A DNA stretch of 64,000 nucleotides from Streptomyces sp. NBC_00659 (GCF_036226925.1 NZ_CP109031.1:434001-498000), one strand, 5' to 3'. Positions 1-9,338 are shown, counted from the first letter of the stretch. The notes: generated by a model not told the origin, from the letters alone. Program-made: numbers and translations.

Positions 1-763
1 CGGGCCGTTGCAGGAAGTGCAGCGGGGAGAAGAGGGTGGCGGTCACGCCGAGGTAGGCCGCGTTCAGGACGGGACCGATGAGGCCCATGTCGTGATAGAC
101 GGGCAGCCAGCTGACGAAGAGTTCATGGTCGTACTCCTCGATCACGTCGGGAGTGTGGCCCATCCGCTCGGTGATGACCCGCTCGTTGTCCAGCAGATTG
201 CCGTGGGTCACCATCACCCCGCGCGGGGCGGAGGTGGATCCGGAGGTGTACTGGAGGAAGGCGACGGAGTCGGCGGTGAGGTCGGGTTCACGCCAGGAAC
301 CGGCCGCCTCGTCGGGGATGTCCTCAGTGGCGACGCAGGTGATCCCGGCCAGTTCGGGCAGGTGTTCCGTCATCGTGGCGAGGGCCGCGATCACCTCGCG
401 GCCGCCCAGGATCACCTGGGCGTCCGCGTCGGCGATCAGGCGCTTCATCCGGAGCAGGGCACGGTGGTTCTGTGACCGGCCGTGCGGCGGCAGGCCCGGC
501 ACGGCGACGACCCCGGCCGAAAGACAGCCGAGATAACCGCAGATGAACTCGATGCCGGGCGGATACAGCAGCATGACGCGGGAACCGGCAAGGCCGCGCT
601 CCTGGAGCCAGGCGGCGATGGCCCGGGACCGCTCGGCGAGCCGCGCGTAGGAGATGTCCTGGATCTCTCCGTCGCAGTCACCCGTGACGAGGTACCGGTA
701 GGCAGTCCGGTCGGGTTGCCGGGAAGCGTGCAGAGTTAATAGATCGACCAGGGAACGAGCCAT
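1..763 (-). CDS. Fatty acyl-AMP ligase (FAAL), N-terminal part, cut by window edge
   Basis: Adenylate-forming enzyme expected to activate a fatty acid as acyl-AMP and pass it to an acyl carrier protein. The reverse strand reads MARSLVDLLTLHASRQPDRT from an ATG at 761-763 and stays open to base 1 (254 residues). Seen: the AMP-binding P-loop YTSGSTSAPRGVMVTHGN near residue 170 and SWLPVYHDMGLIG near residue 220, a motif typical of FAALs rather than acyl-CoA synthetases. The full family is about 570-600 residues, so more than half lies outside. FAALs usually start lipopeptide or polyketide assembly, but the partners would be beyond the left edge. Family call is firm; substrate unknown. Confidence 0.9.
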   Translation of the reverse strand, partial: MARSLVDLLTLHASRQPDRTAYRYLVTGDCDGEIQDISYARLAERSRAIAAWLQERGLAGSRVMLLYPPGIEFICGYLGCLSAGVVAVPGLPPHGRSQNHRALLRMKRLIADADAQVILGGREVIAALATMTEHLPELAGITCVATEDIPDEAAGSWREPDLTADSVAFLQYTSGSTSAPRGVMVTHGNLLDNERVITERMGHTPDVIEEYDHELFVSWLPVYHDMGLIGPVLNAAYLGVTATLFSPLHFLQRP

Positions 764-1163
764 AAGACGAGTCTCACCTGTTCGGATGAGTGAGCGGGAA
801 GACTGGAGTTCGAAGGCCGCGTCATGGGTACGCGCAGATACCGCGTCCGCCTGGCCCCCTTGCCAGAACGTCCGTCTCGGCCAATCCGCCCAGGCAGCGC
901 CGACGACTTACGCGCCGGCCTCCCGGGGCCCCCTACGGATTGCTACCAACGAGTAACACGATAGCAAGCTCGATCGACAAGACAGATGTAACCCCGGGTA
1001 CTAAATGCCGAATTGGCCGTCCTGACGGTCGGTCACCACACATGAACCGAGCGAAGTGGCTGGTAAGCGGGGTGCACTGGGAAAACATGTGTGCCGCATC
1101 ACGTGCTCCGAACAAGGTTCGAGCCATCCGGCCACCTCGTGACCCCGCCGCGACCGTCGCCAT

Positions 1164-1247
1164 GGCAGCGGCAGCGGCAGCGGCAGCGGCAGCGGCAGCG
1201 GCAGCGGCAGCGGCAGCGGCAGCGGCAGCGGCAGCGGCAGCGGCAGC
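1164..1247. repeat. Perfect hexanucleotide repeat, (GGCAGC)14
   Basis: Fourteen uninterrupted copies of GGCAGC lie in the roughly 640-bp non-coding stretch between the divergent side of the FAAL gene and the convergent end of the LAETG protein gene. It can be read as poly-Ala or poly-Gly-Ser in some frames, but no ribosome site or codon bias supports a gene here. The rest of 764-1400 shows no feature I can support. Confidence 0.95.
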
Positions 1248-1400
1248 GGCACAACGCAACACAGGTGCTTCGCCCCGGCTCCCCACTCCCGGCCCCCGAC
1301 CAGACAGCTCCGCCCGCAGGTCGACGCGAGTGGGCGTCGATGTCCTGCGGGCGGAGCCTGCGAACTACCTAGCGTTCGGGAGTGATCCCGGGTGCCTGCG

Positions 1401-2309
1401 TCAGGAGCGACGCGCGCGGCGGGACATGACGACCGCACCGGCTCCGGCGACGATCACCACGGCCGCACCCCCCGCGATGGGGCCGAGCGGGCCGCTCGCA
1501 CCGGTCTCGGCCAGCGGCGGCGTGCTGTCGCTGGGCGACGGCGACGGGGTGGCGGGCGGCGTCGACGTCAGCGGGGGCACGTCAGGCGTCGTCGAGGGGG
1601 TGCTGGACGGCTTGGGGCTGGCGGGCTCCGTCGTCTTGTCGGCCGGCGGCTCGCTCGCCGCGGGGGTCGTGGGCGTGGCGGGGGCGGACTGCGACGGGGA
1701 GGGCGAGTCCGGCGTCGCGGGGGTGCACGGCTTCTCGCCGCCGTTCCACGCGGCTATCAGGTGGTACGGCGTGGCGATGTTGTCGGGCTGGTAGGGCAGG
1801 GGGCCGTGACCCTCCCCGGTCTTTCCGTCGTACGAGACGTCGTCACCGTACAGGTCGATCTGGCCGTAGCAGTCGGGCGCCCGCACCTCGAGCTTCTGCC
1901 AGGTCTGCTTCGCGTCGCCCGAGTCCGCGACGTCCGCGGCGGTGAGGTAGACGGTGGCCTTGTCGACCAGGGCCTGGTGACCGGAGACGAACCAGTTCGG
2001 CCCCTCGGTGGTGTATTCGGCGAGGGAGACGGGGTACTTGCAGCCGTCACCGACGCTCTGGCCGGGAGCCAGCCGGACCTCCACCGTTCCCGGGACGGCG
2101 TCCCACTGGTGGAACCCGCCCTGGGAGGACCAGTCCGCGCCCACGGGCTTTCCGTCGGCGTCGACGATGCGGTACTGAACCGTGGCGGACTGGCAGTCGC
2201 CGGACGTCGTGGCGCTTGCGGCCCCTGCCCCGACGAGGGGAACCACGGCACCGGCGAAAGCCGTTGCCGCGAGGGCGGTGAGGAATCGTGTTTGTTGCGA
2301 ACGCGACAA
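1401..2309 (-). CDS. LAETG-motif sortase-dependent surface protein
   Basis: Secreted, wall-anchored protein of 302 residues. A signal peptide (hydrophobic residues about 9-32, ending GAASA) precedes a globular part of about 170 residues with Cys pairs. Then comes a Pro/Ser/Thr-rich spacer (about 195-265), LAETG, a hydrophobic helix and a basic tail RRARRS. LAxTG is the signal used by the class E sortases of Streptomyces, which cut between Thr and Gly and attach the protein to peptidoglycan. The start is a TTG at 2307-2309 with AGAGG six bases upstream; no in-frame ATG is available. The globular domain is not one I can name. It probably sits exposed on aerial or vegetative hyphae. Confidence 0.85.
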   Translation of the reverse strand: MSRSQQTRFLTALAATAFAGAVVPLVGAGAASATTSGDCQSATVQYRIVDADGKPVGADWSSQGGFHQWDAVPGTVEVRLAPGQSVGDGCKYPVSLAEYTTEGPNWFVSGHQALVDKATVYLTAADVADSGDAKQTWQKLEVRAPDCYGQIDLYGDDVSYDGKTGEGHGPLPYQPDNIATPYHLIAAWNGGEKPCTPATPDSPSPSQSAPATPTTPAASEPPADKTTEPASPKPSSTPSTTPDVPPLTSTPPATPSPSPSDSTPPLAETGASGPLGPIAGGAAVVIVAGAGAVVMSRRARRS

Positions 2310-2768
2310 GATGAGCCTCTGTGAAGGTCAAGGGTGTGGGAGGTGGCAGAGTGCGAGCGGGCGGTACGGACGGGTGCCATGAAGACATGACCGACGAAGA
2401 CGTGGACGCCTGTGTCACTCACGTCGCTCGCGTCACTTCGCTCTCTTCAGACACAGCGAAGCGAGCCACATTCTTGTCGCGTTTCACAACTCCCGTCAAT
2501 TCTGCACGGGTTGAGCACAGCCACCCTCTCGACGGGCGGCATCCCTGTCGGCGACCGACAGTGCGAAGCCGACTCGGTTGGCGGCCAGGCCGCCATCTGC
2601 CGCACGATGGGAAGCCGGCTGCCAGGACGTGGGCAGAGGACGGTCGGCTGCCCGCCCATGACGAACCGGCCGCACACACGCCTCGGAGCCAAGTGGCGCA
2701 GGCAGCCACGGGCGCGGCAGCAGTGCGGATCCCGGCCCATAGGCTGCCCGGCAGGAAGACCACAGGGG
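2310..2768. other. Non-coding stretch upstream of the LAETG gene
   Basis: 459 bases without a convincing gene. It must hold the promoter of the minus-strand LAETG gene and the end of the LuxR gene. I see no clear hairpin terminator, operator or remnant; the open frames here lack ribosome sites and recognisable domains. Confidence 0.5.
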
Positions 2769-4451
2769 TCAAGGAAGCTGTCCGCCCGTATGAACGGGAG
2801 GGAGATCGGGCTCCAGGTGCCGGGCCAGGGCCACCCGGGAGCGCACTCCGAGTTGGGTGAAAATGTTGCGCAGGTGGTACTCGACGGTACGGGTGCTGAT
2901 CGACAACTGGCGTGCCACTTCGCGGTTGGTGGCGCCCTGGGCCACCGAGTGGGCGATGCGCAGTTGCTGCGGGGTGAGCGGCGTCAGCGGTCCCGTCCCG
3001 GATCGGGGGGTGGGCACGACGGTGGGCGTCTCGCCGGCCGCTCTGAGCTCGGCGTCCGCCTGTTCGGTCCAGACGTCGGCACCGCACTGGTCGAAACCCA
3101 TGACGGCACGGCGCAGCTGGGTACGGGCCTCCACGGGACGGCGTCGGCGTCGCAGCCACATCCCGTACGCAAGGTGGGTCCGGGCGTGCTCGTAGGGGCT
3201 GTCGACCTTCTCGTGTCGGGCCAGGGCCGCGGTGAAGAGGCCTTCGCTGTGCTCGTTGCCAGCCACCATGGCCCGGCAGCGCAGGACGACCGCCGGGGCC
3301 TGTGGGTCCGCGCCCAGCGAAGCCCACCGGGCATACTGGCCGATCAGGTGTTCCACGTCCGCGTCCACGTCGTGGCCTGCGAGGACCGCGGCTTCGACGT
3401 AGCAGGGGACCGCCATCATCCACAGTCCGAAATGGCCCTGCCTCGGTCCCGCCCGGACGAGCGGGGCCAGTCGCGCGGCGGCGTGTTCGGGGTTGCCGTG
3501 GCCCAGGTCCGCGCGGGCCCGGGCCCATTCGGCGAGTGTTCTCGCCTGACTGAGTCCGTGGGCGTGGGCGATGTGCAGAGCCGACTGCGCGTGCGTGGCG
3601 ACCACGGCGGGGTCGCCCGCGATGGATGCGGCCAGGGCGAGGACCGCGGACAGTCCGGCCGTCACATTGCTCTGCGGGTGTTCGGCGGCGGCTTCCAGAC
3701 CGGCCTCCGCGTGGACGCGGGCCTGGTGGTATCTGCCCTCCCGCAGTTCGGCGTAGGAGAGGTGTTCAAGGATGCGGGGAAGGAACGTGGGCGCCGGATC
3801 GGAGCGGGCGGTGGCCAGCGCGAGGCCGAGGACCTGTCGTGCCGCCGCGAGGTCGCCCAGCATGAGCGCGATCGTGCCCGCGGACAGGAGCCGCGAGGCC
3901 TCCTGCTGTGTCTTCAGTACGTTCAGTATGGGGCCGAGCAGCACGTTGGCGCGGTCGAAGTCGCCGTGCAGGGTGCTGCGCATGCCGTCGCGGTAGGCAC
4001 GCCAGAAGGACTCGACCGGACCGTGGCCGTCTTCCTCGTCCCGCCCCCCGTCGGGGGCAACGGCAGGAGGGCACAGCGCGTCGAGCGCTGAGAGGTAGCC
4101 CTCGCGGTCACCTCCCGACCAGGCCGCCAGGGAGGCCTGGACGCCCGCCTCGCGCGAGCGGGCCACGTCGGTCGTCCGCAGAGTCCTGGAGGCGAGAAGC
4201 AGAAGGTTGTGGGCGTCGGAGACGGGACCGTCACGCAACAGGCGGAGGCCGAGCGTCATCTCCTCGTGCGCGGGCGGTAGTTGCTCGGCTCGCGCGGGGG
4301 GAGCGTCCCGTTGGCCGGGATCCGTGCCGGTTGCCTCATGCCCCACGCGCACCACCGTTCTCTGTGGTCTTGCTGTGCCGATGGTAGCGAGCGGCCGACA
4401 GGTGCGGGCCCGGATCCGCGGCATTGCCGACTGTCCCTCCACCAGGGGCAC
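2769..4451 (-). CDS. LuxR-family transcriptional regulator with TPR-like region
   Basis: Regulator of up to 560 residues. The last 65 residues form a LuxR/FixJ winged HTH (LTPQQLRIAHSVAQGATNRE, then TVEYHLRNIFTQLGVRSR). The preceding about 400 residues are helical and Ala/Leu-rich with TPR-like repeats, as in the C-terminal half of LAL regulators, but no Walker A motif is present. It therefore looks like a LAL relative without the ATPase. The start is uncertain: the first 64 residues are Arg/Pro-rich and may not be translated. Candidates are GTG codons near 4349-4355 and the ATG at 4257-4259. It is divergent from the cutinase gene, which makes that gene a possible target (inference). Confidence 0.75.
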   Translation of the reverse strand: MPLVEGQSAMPRIRARTCRPLATIGTARPQRTVVRVGHEATGTDPGQRDAPPARAEQLPPAHEEMTLGLRLLRDGPVSDAHNLLLLASRTLRTTDVARSREAGVQASLAAWSGGDREGYLSALDALCPPAVAPDGGRDEEDGHGPVESFWRAYRDGMRSTLHGDFDRANVLLGPILNVLKTQQEASRLLSAGTIALMLGDLAAARQVLGLALATARSDPAPTFLPRILEHLSYAELREGRYHQARVHAEAGLEAAAEHPQSNVTAGLSAVLALAASIAGDPAVVATHAQSALHIAHAHGLSQARTLAEWARARADLGHGNPEHAAARLAPLVRAGPRQGHFGLWMMAVPCYVEAAVLAGHDVDADVEHLIGQYARWASLGADPQAPAVVLRCRAMVAGNEHSEGLFTAALARHEKVDSPYEHARTHLAYGMWLRRRRRPVEARTQLRRAVMGFDQCGADVWTEQADAELRAAGETPTVVPTPRSGTGPLTPLTPQQLRIAHSVAQGATNREVARQLSISTRTVEYHLRNIFTQLGVRSRVALARHLEPDLPPVHTGGQLP

Positions 4452-4573
4452 CGGTGGCCGACTGGTGATTTCACCGATCCGTGCGGGGCGCGGCGCTTCC
4501 TACGGTGCTGTTGCGCTCGGCGAACGGACCCCGTCACCAGCGCTCGTACCACCGCTCGAGAAAGAGGAACCCC

Positions 4574-5239
4574 ATGTCCCGTCACGCGTCACGGCGTCGT
4601 CTCACTCTCGTGTCCCTCGCAGCCGTCGGTGCCCTCAGCGCGGCCGGCCTCTCCCTGCTGCCCTCCATGGCGTCCGCGGCCCCGTGCTCCGACGTCGAGG
4701 TCGTCTTCGCCCGCGGTACCGGGGAAGCCCCGGGTCTCGGCATCACGGGAACCCCGCTCGTGAGGAACATCAAGAGCGCCCTGCCGGGCAAGACCGTGTC
4801 GTCGTACGCCGTCGACTACGCGGCGAACTTCTCCCAGACGAGTGCCGGGCCCGGCGCCACCGACATGACGGACCGCGTCAAGTCCACGGCGGCCAACTGT
4901 CCCGGCACGTCCTTCGTGCTGGGCGGATACTCCCAGGGCGGCAGCGTCACCGACATCGCCCTGGGGATCCCGACGCGGCTGGGCACCGGCCGCACCATCC
5001 CCAAGGGGCTGGCCGCTCGCGTCAAGGCGGTCGTCGTCTTCGGCAACCCCCTGCGGCTGTCGGGCCGCACCGTCGCCTCGGCCAGTGACCTGTTCGGGCC
5101 CAAGGCCAAGGAGTTCTGCAACACCGGCGACCCGGTCTGCGGCAACGGCCGCAACAGCGCCGCGCACCTGACCTATCACCTCAACGGCAGTGTCGAGCAA
5201 GGAGCCAGGTTCGCCGCCGAGCGGCTCGGCCGAGACTGA
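4574..5239 (+). CDS. Secreted cutinase family esterase
   Basis: Extracellular serine esterase of the cutinase/acetylxylan esterase fold, 221 residues. A signal peptide (MSRHASRRRLTLVSLAAVGA through ASA, about 35 residues) is followed by a mature part starting PCSDVEVVFARGTGE. Seen: nucleophile motif GYSQGGS, a Cys-flanked Asp segment (TGDPVCGNG) and a C-terminal His (HLTYH), which together give the Ser-Asp-His triad. Cysteines in PCSD, NCPG, EFCN and PVCG would form the two usual disulfides. The start is the ATG with AGAGG upstream at 4563-4567; an upstream in-frame ATG at 4481 lacks a ribosome site. Substrates are likely polyester, cutin or short esters. Confidence 0.9.
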   Translation: MSRHASRRRLTLVSLAAVGALSAAGLSLLPSMASAAPCSDVEVVFARGTGEAPGLGITGTPLVRNIKSALPGKTVSSYAVDYAANFSQTSAGPGATDMTDRVKSTAANCPGTSFVLGGYSQGGSVTDIALGIPTRLGTGRTIPKGLAARVKAVVVFGNPLRLSGRTVASASDLFGPKAKEFCNTGDPVCGNGRNSAAHLTYHLNGSVEQGARFAAERLGRD

Positions 5240-5371
5240 GCCGCCGACCCGACAGCCCCGCTACGGCCTAGGCAGGCCAGTGCCCTGAATCCACCGTGCC
5301 GCACTCCACACCGCATCACATTCCGCCGATCGCTCGGGCCTGGCCACCTACCCGTGAGCCTGCCCAGCCCC

Positions 5372-5545
5372 CTACGAGGATCCGGCACCCCCGTCCAGAG
5401 TCTCGGGCGAAGGATCCCCGGCCGTGACACGGGCCAGCAGTTCCCGCGCTTGGCGTATACGTGGATGGGCGGGATGGAGGAACTGCTCGCACTCGGCCAG
5501 TGCCTGACGGGCAGTCATCTCGGCTTCGTCGCGGCGGTTCAGCCC
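5372..5545 (-). pseudogene. Remnant of the C-terminus of a TPR protein
   Basis: A minus-strand frame of about 55 codons reads LNRRDEAEMTARQALAECEQ, then FLHPAHPRIRQARELLARV. This is the signature of the last TPR unit in the large NB-ARC/TPR or kinesin-light-chain-like proteins of streptomycetes (GRxDEAExxxRQALxxxE...PxHPxxxxAR). Nothing upstream continues it, so only the tail of the gene remains between the cutinase and the next secreted protein. The promoter of the following plus-strand gene overlaps it. Confidence 0.5.
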
Positions 5546-5591
5546 GTGACCGGCTGTGTAGTCTCTCCTCCCACATCTCAGGGGAGGGATC

Positions 5592-6377
5592 ATGCGAGGC
5601 AGAACGGCCAGAACGGCCTGTGTTTTGGCGGCTGGTGCGTCGACATTGACGCTATTGGCGGCGACCGGGGCTCACGCGGAAGGCAGAGGTGACATCCGCG
5701 TCACCAAGACGGTCGTGAATGGTGGCAACAATGTCATCATCGGCACCACGAAGCGCGTCACCTATCCGATCGCCATCACCATCCGGGACAACTCCGGTGT
5801 GAAGGGCCTGTCGCACGTCGATGTGTTCAACAAGACGAACGGCTGGGGATACAGCGACTGGGTGGACACCCGGTGCGAGAAGAAGAGTTCCACCACGTCG
5901 GTCTGCACGGCCACGATGACGATCGTCCCGGCGTGGCTCCCGAACAGCCTGCCCGAGGACGTGAACCACACGGCAGGCGTCTGGGAGGTCAGCGCCAACG
6001 TCAAGGCCAACGACGGCGACTACTGGATCGCCGACCACATCGCCGAGTTCAAGATGAAGCGCGCTTCCCAGCTCACCACGAACGCGGCGCCTGAACCCGT
6101 GGCCAGGGGAGCCAAGCTCACCATCACCGGCAAGCTGTCCCGGGCCGACTGGGAAGACCTGAAGTACCACGGTTTCACAGGCCAGGACGTGAAGCTCCAG
6201 TACAAGAAGGCCGGCACCGCTCACTACAGCACGGTCAAGACAGTGAAGACGGGCGAAGCCGGCCACCTCAGCACCAAGGTCACCGCCACCTCGGCGGGCA
6301 GCTGGCGCTGGTACTTCCCCGGCACGACAACGACCGCTCGAGTCGTGTCCACCGGGGACGCAGTCAAGCTGAAGTAG
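5592..6377 (+). CDS. Secreted protein of unknown function
   Basis: 261 residues with a clear signal peptide (MRGRTARTACVLAAGASTLT to GAHA). The mature part is beta-rich with two probable Ig-like modules. The first (about 35-150) contains one Cys pair (DTRCEKK, TSVCTAT). The second (about 155-261) begins TTNAAPEPVARGAKLTITGK and ends in a strand-rich tail, as in repeats of extracellular adhesion or Ig-like bacterial proteins. The ATG follows GGGGAGGG at 5581-5588. No catalytic motif seen. Exported by Sec; function not recognised. Confidence 0.75.
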   Translation: MRGRTARTACVLAAGASTLTLLAATGAHAEGRGDIRVTKTVVNGGNNVIIGTTKRVTYPIAITIRDNSGVKGLSHVDVFNKTNGWGYSDWVDTRCEKKSSTTSVCTATMTIVPAWLPNSLPEDVNHTAGVWEVSANVKANDGDYWIADHIAEFKMKRASQLTTNAAPEPVARGAKLTITGKLSRADWEDLKYHGFTGQDVKLQYKKAGTAHYSTVKTVKTGEAGHLSTKVTATSAGSWRWYFPGTTTTARVVSTGDAVKLK

Positions 6378-6397
6378 CAGCCACGCAAAAGCGCAGC

Positions 6398-6432
6398 ACC
6401 CAGGTCACGCCATCCACCGACGGGACCTGGGT
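6398..6432 (+). terminator. Hairpin after the secreted-protein gene
   Basis: ACCCAGGTC at 6398-6406 pairs with GACCTGGGT at 6424-6432 around a 17-base loop, 20 bases after the stop codon. An outer CAGCC/GGCTG pair could extend it. Likely rho-independent type without a T tract, common in Streptomyces. Confidence 0.6.
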
Positions 6433-6598
6433 CGGCTGTGGGTCAAACACAGCACGGGCGAATGTTCACGAAATTCGGCGACACGGCACTCGCGTCGCCG
6501 GTCGAGTGCCATGATCACTCAGCGGCCTCACGCCTCGGCACGTCTTCCGGCGGCTCGGGGGCGCCTCGTGACGACGTAACCACCGGAGGGAACCCGGC

Positions 6599-7195
6599 AT
6601 GCGCAAACTCGTCCACTACATCGCCACCACTCTCGACGGCTTCATCGCAGGCCCCGACGGCGACGACCCCACCGGGCCGAACGGCTTCTGGCCCATACCG
6701 GCGGACTACATAGAGCATCTCGTGGCCGAATACCCGGAGACCTTGCCGGTCCAGGCCCGGCAGGCACTGTCCGTGACGACGGAGGGCACGCACTTCGACA
6801 CTGTTCTCGAAGGGCGACGCAGCTACGAGATCGGCCTTGCGGCCGGAATCACCGACGCCTACCCCCACCTGCGCCACCTGGTGTTCTCCCGGACCCTGGC
6901 CGAAAGCCCGGACCCGGCCGTCGAACTGGTCGCCGACGACCCGGTGGCGACCGTACGCGAGCTCAAGCGGCAGGACGGCAAGGACATCTGGCTGCTCGGC
7001 GGCGCAGAGCTCGCCGGCTCCCTGTACACCGAGATCGACACCTTGATCCTGAAAATCGGCCCCCTGACGGTGGGCAACGGGATCCCTCTGTTCTCCCGCA
7101 AGGCCGCCTTCGACCCCAGCACCTGGACACTGGCGGACCACACCGTCCTCAAGAGCGGCGCGGTGTTCCTCACCTACACGCGCGTGGGCGGCTGA
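6599..7195 (+). CDS. Dihydrofolate reductase family protein (RibD C-terminal domain)
   Basis: 198-residue cytoplasmic reductase of the DHFR/RibD-C superfamily. It starts RKLVHYIATTLDGFIAGPDG, the usual first strand and glycine loop. It has the NADPH-site strand DIWLLGGAELAGSL near residue 125 and ends in paired strands (GAVFLTYTRVGG). Members reduce pterin- or flavin-like substrates, but most Streptomyces paralogues of this length have no assigned substrate. The ATG follows GGAGGG at 6588-6593. A perfect hairpin terminator follows, so it looks monocistronic. Confidence 0.85.
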   Translation: MRKLVHYIATTLDGFIAGPDGDDPTGPNGFWPIPADYIEHLVAEYPETLPVQARQALSVTTEGTHFDTVLEGRRSYEIGLAAGITDAYPHLRHLVFSRTLAESPDPAVELVADDPVATVRELKRQDGKDIWLLGGAELAGSLYTEIDTLILKIGPLTVGNGIPLFSRKAAFDPSTWTLADHTVLKSGAVFLTYTRVGG

Positions 7196-7256
7196 GGGCG
7201 CTACGGGCCGGCGGCGCTTGTGCGAGCCGGAGCGCCGGGCGAGGCTGCCGGCACTT

Positions 7257-7291
7257 CTCATGCCCCCGGCTGGGGCTGCCGGGGGCATGAG
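7257..7291 (+). terminator. Perfect 14-bp hairpin after the DHFR-like gene
   Basis: CTCATGCCCCCGGC (7257-7270) is followed by a 7-base loop and its exact complement GCCGGGGGCATGAG (7278-7291). It lies about 60 bases past the stop codon. Confidence 0.75.
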
Positions 7292-7835
7292 TGGCCTGGG
7301 ACATCGGCCTGGCCGTGCTCTCCGCCGACGGCAGGCGCCTGGCCGGCCTTGCCGCGACCGATACCGATACCGATACCGACTGAGGTTCCCACGGGCACTC
7401 CGCACGGGTTGCGGAACGGAATGCAGAGTCGGCCCTTGTAGTTGTACGTGCCGTCAACTGCCGTCCGGCGAACTCCCCTTCGGTCGCGCTGGTCCAGCCC
7501 TGCGGGCACGTTCGGCGCCCTGCATCGGACGAGCGTCCCGCGCTCCGACTACAACCATGGACCAACTTCGGGTGTCTTCTGGGTGAGCGGAAGAGGGCGT
7601 CGTTCTCACCGCACTGTCGGACCAGGGGGCCTTGCATGACTCCATGCCGCGTCGCGGCGGGCACCACGTCCTTCCGAGCCTCTACGACCACCAGCACCCA
7701 CAGCGTTCTGTTCGGCGGTGTCGCCGGTGAACGGCCGGCTGCGTACGTGCACCGCCCCCAGGACCCGTCCGACCCCTCCGCCTCGGCCGAGCAGGACGCC
7801 GCAGGCAATCCGGAAACTCAAGGAGGTTGGCTCCT
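7292..7835. other. Non-coding stretch with a short GATACC repeat
   Basis: About 540 bases with no supportable gene. A short hexamer run, (GATACC)-like, sits at about 7355-7380. The promoter of the FG-GAP protein gene must lie near the right end; a strong ribosome site AAGGAGG is at 7820-7826. Confidence 0.5.
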
Positions 7836-9338
7836 GTGCGTCACATCACCAGCGCGGCCCTGACAGCCGCGGCAGTGTTCGCCCTCGGTGGCGGCGCGAT
7901 GATCGCGGCCCCCGCGGCACAGGCCGTGGCGCCCTTCCCGTCCATCGGCTGGCAGCAGCACAACTGCGACTTCGACGGCAACGGGTTCGACGACGTGCTG
8001 ATCGGCGCCCCGGGCGCCACGGTGAGCGGTGCCAAGGCCGCGGGCTACGTCTCCGTGCAGTACAGCTCGTCGAGCGGCCTCAGCACCACCAAGAAGAGCG
8101 TCCTTCACCAGAACACCTCGGGCGTTCCGGGTGCCTCCGAGGCCGGCGACGGCTTCGGCGGCGCCGTGGCCTCCGGTGACCTGGACAACGACGGCTACGA
8201 CGACGCGATCGTCGGCATCCCCGGCGAAGATCTGGCCGGACTGTCCGACGCGGGCGGTGCCGTCGTCTTCTGGGGCTCGCCGAGCGGGCTGCACGGGTCC
8301 GACAGCACCTGGCTGGAGGACACCGGCCGATCGCGGGCCGGCGCCAGGTTCGGTCTGGCCATCGAAGCGGCCCGGTACTTCGCCCCGGACCCGGCAGACC
8401 CGGACGCCGGTCCGCGCGACAGCGTCGCCGTCCTGGAGAACGACACGCTGCTGTTCTTCACCTCCGCGCCGACAGCGGCTGCCCGGCAGCTGAAGGCGGT
8501 GGACGCGGGAGTCCGTGCCCGGGACGTGAGCCCGCTGGAGACCGGCTTCGCCTTCCGGAGCCTCAGCCACGGCAACTACAACGAGGACTCCTGGGCCGAC
8601 CTGGCGATCTCCGGTGTGACCACCGGCGACCGGCCCGGCATCGGTGCCACCCAGGTGCTCCACGGCGCGCCCGACGTCGAGGCGCTGGGCGACGGCGGCG
8701 CGTTCGAAGGTGGTCCCGCGGTCGTCTCCAGCGACTTCAACCACGACGGCCAGGACGACCTGGCCATCGGCGACACGGGGGTCGGCTCACCCCTCGGTGG
8801 GTCCGTCTCCGTCTACCTGGGCAAGGGCGACCTCTCCGGCCTCGACCCGGCCCCGGCCCAGACGTGGACGCAGGACTCCCCCGGCGTCCCCGGCACGGCC
8901 GAGGCGGGCGACCGGTGGGGTGCCGAGCTGTCCTCCGGTGACACCGACGGCGACGGCCGCCCGGATCTCGCCATCGGGGCACCCGGGGAGGACGTGGGTT
9001 CCGTGTCCGACGCGGGTGCGGTCTGGACGCTGCGTGGCGCACCGGGCGGGCTGACGGCGACCGGGGTGCGCAGCTTCGACCAGAACTCCTCCGGTGTTCC
9101 CGGCGCGGCGGAGGCCTCGGACCGCTGGGGCGGCCAGGTGCGGTTGATCGACGCCAACGCCGACGGCCGCTTCGGTCTGCTGGCGGCGGCACCGGGTGAG
9201 AACACGGACGACGGTTTCGTATGGGTCCTTCCCGCGTCGTCCTCGGGACTCACCGCCACGGATTCGTGGACCTATGGCGGGGCGCGCCTCGGAGCCACAG
9301 CGGCCAACGCGCGGTTCGGCGCGGCGATCGACGAGTAG
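7836..9338 (+). CDS. Secreted FG-GAP repeat (integrin alpha-like beta-propeller) protein
   Basis: 500-residue exported protein. A signal peptide (MRHITSAALTAAAVFALGGG to AQAVA) is followed by about seven FG-GAP/VCBS-type repeats. Each has a calcium-binding-like DxDxDGxxD loop (CDFDGNGFDDVLIG, GDLDNDGYDDAIVG, SDFNHDGQDDLAIG, GDTDGDGRPDLAIG) and the link GDRWGxxLSSGD. This is the family of single-blade-per-repeat propellers with integrin alpha similarity. The start is GTG at 7836 with AAGGAGG nine bases upstream; a TTG at 7827 is too close to that site. Extracellular binding is the likely role; ligand unknown. A hairpin terminator follows. Confidence 0.88.
   Translation: MRHITSAALTAAAVFALGGGAMIAAPAAQAVAPFPSIGWQQHNCDFDGNGFDDVLIGAPGATVSGAKAAGYVSVQYSSSSGLSTTKKSVLHQNTSGVPGASEAGDGFGGAVASGDLDNDGYDDAIVGIPGEDLAGLSDAGGAVVFWGSPSGLHGSDSTWLEDTGRSRAGARFGLAIEAARYFAPDPADPDAGPRDSVAVLENDTLLFFTSAPTAAARQLKAVDAGVRARDVSPLETGFAFRSLSHGNYNEDSWADLAISGVTTGDRPGIGATQVLHGAPDVEALGDGGAFEGGPAVVSSDFNHDGQDDLAIGDTGVGSPLGGSVSVYLGKGDLSGLDPAPAQTWTQDSPGVPGTAEAGDRWGAELSSGDTDGDGRPDLAIGAPGEDVGSVSDAGAVWTLRGAPGGLTATGVRSFDQNSSGVPGAAEASDRWGGQVRLIDANADGRFGLLAAAPGENTDDGFVWVLPASSSGLTATDSWTYGGARLGATAANARFGAAIDE

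Noticed and set aside
790..1794. Frame with a long poly-Ala tract
   Set aside because: The Ala run comes from the (GGCAGC)14 repeat, and the 3' part is antisense to the LAETG protein gene.
4481..4573. Upstream ATG for the cutinase gene
   Set aside because: It would place 31 residues before a perfect signal peptide and has no ribosome site; ATG 4574 has one.
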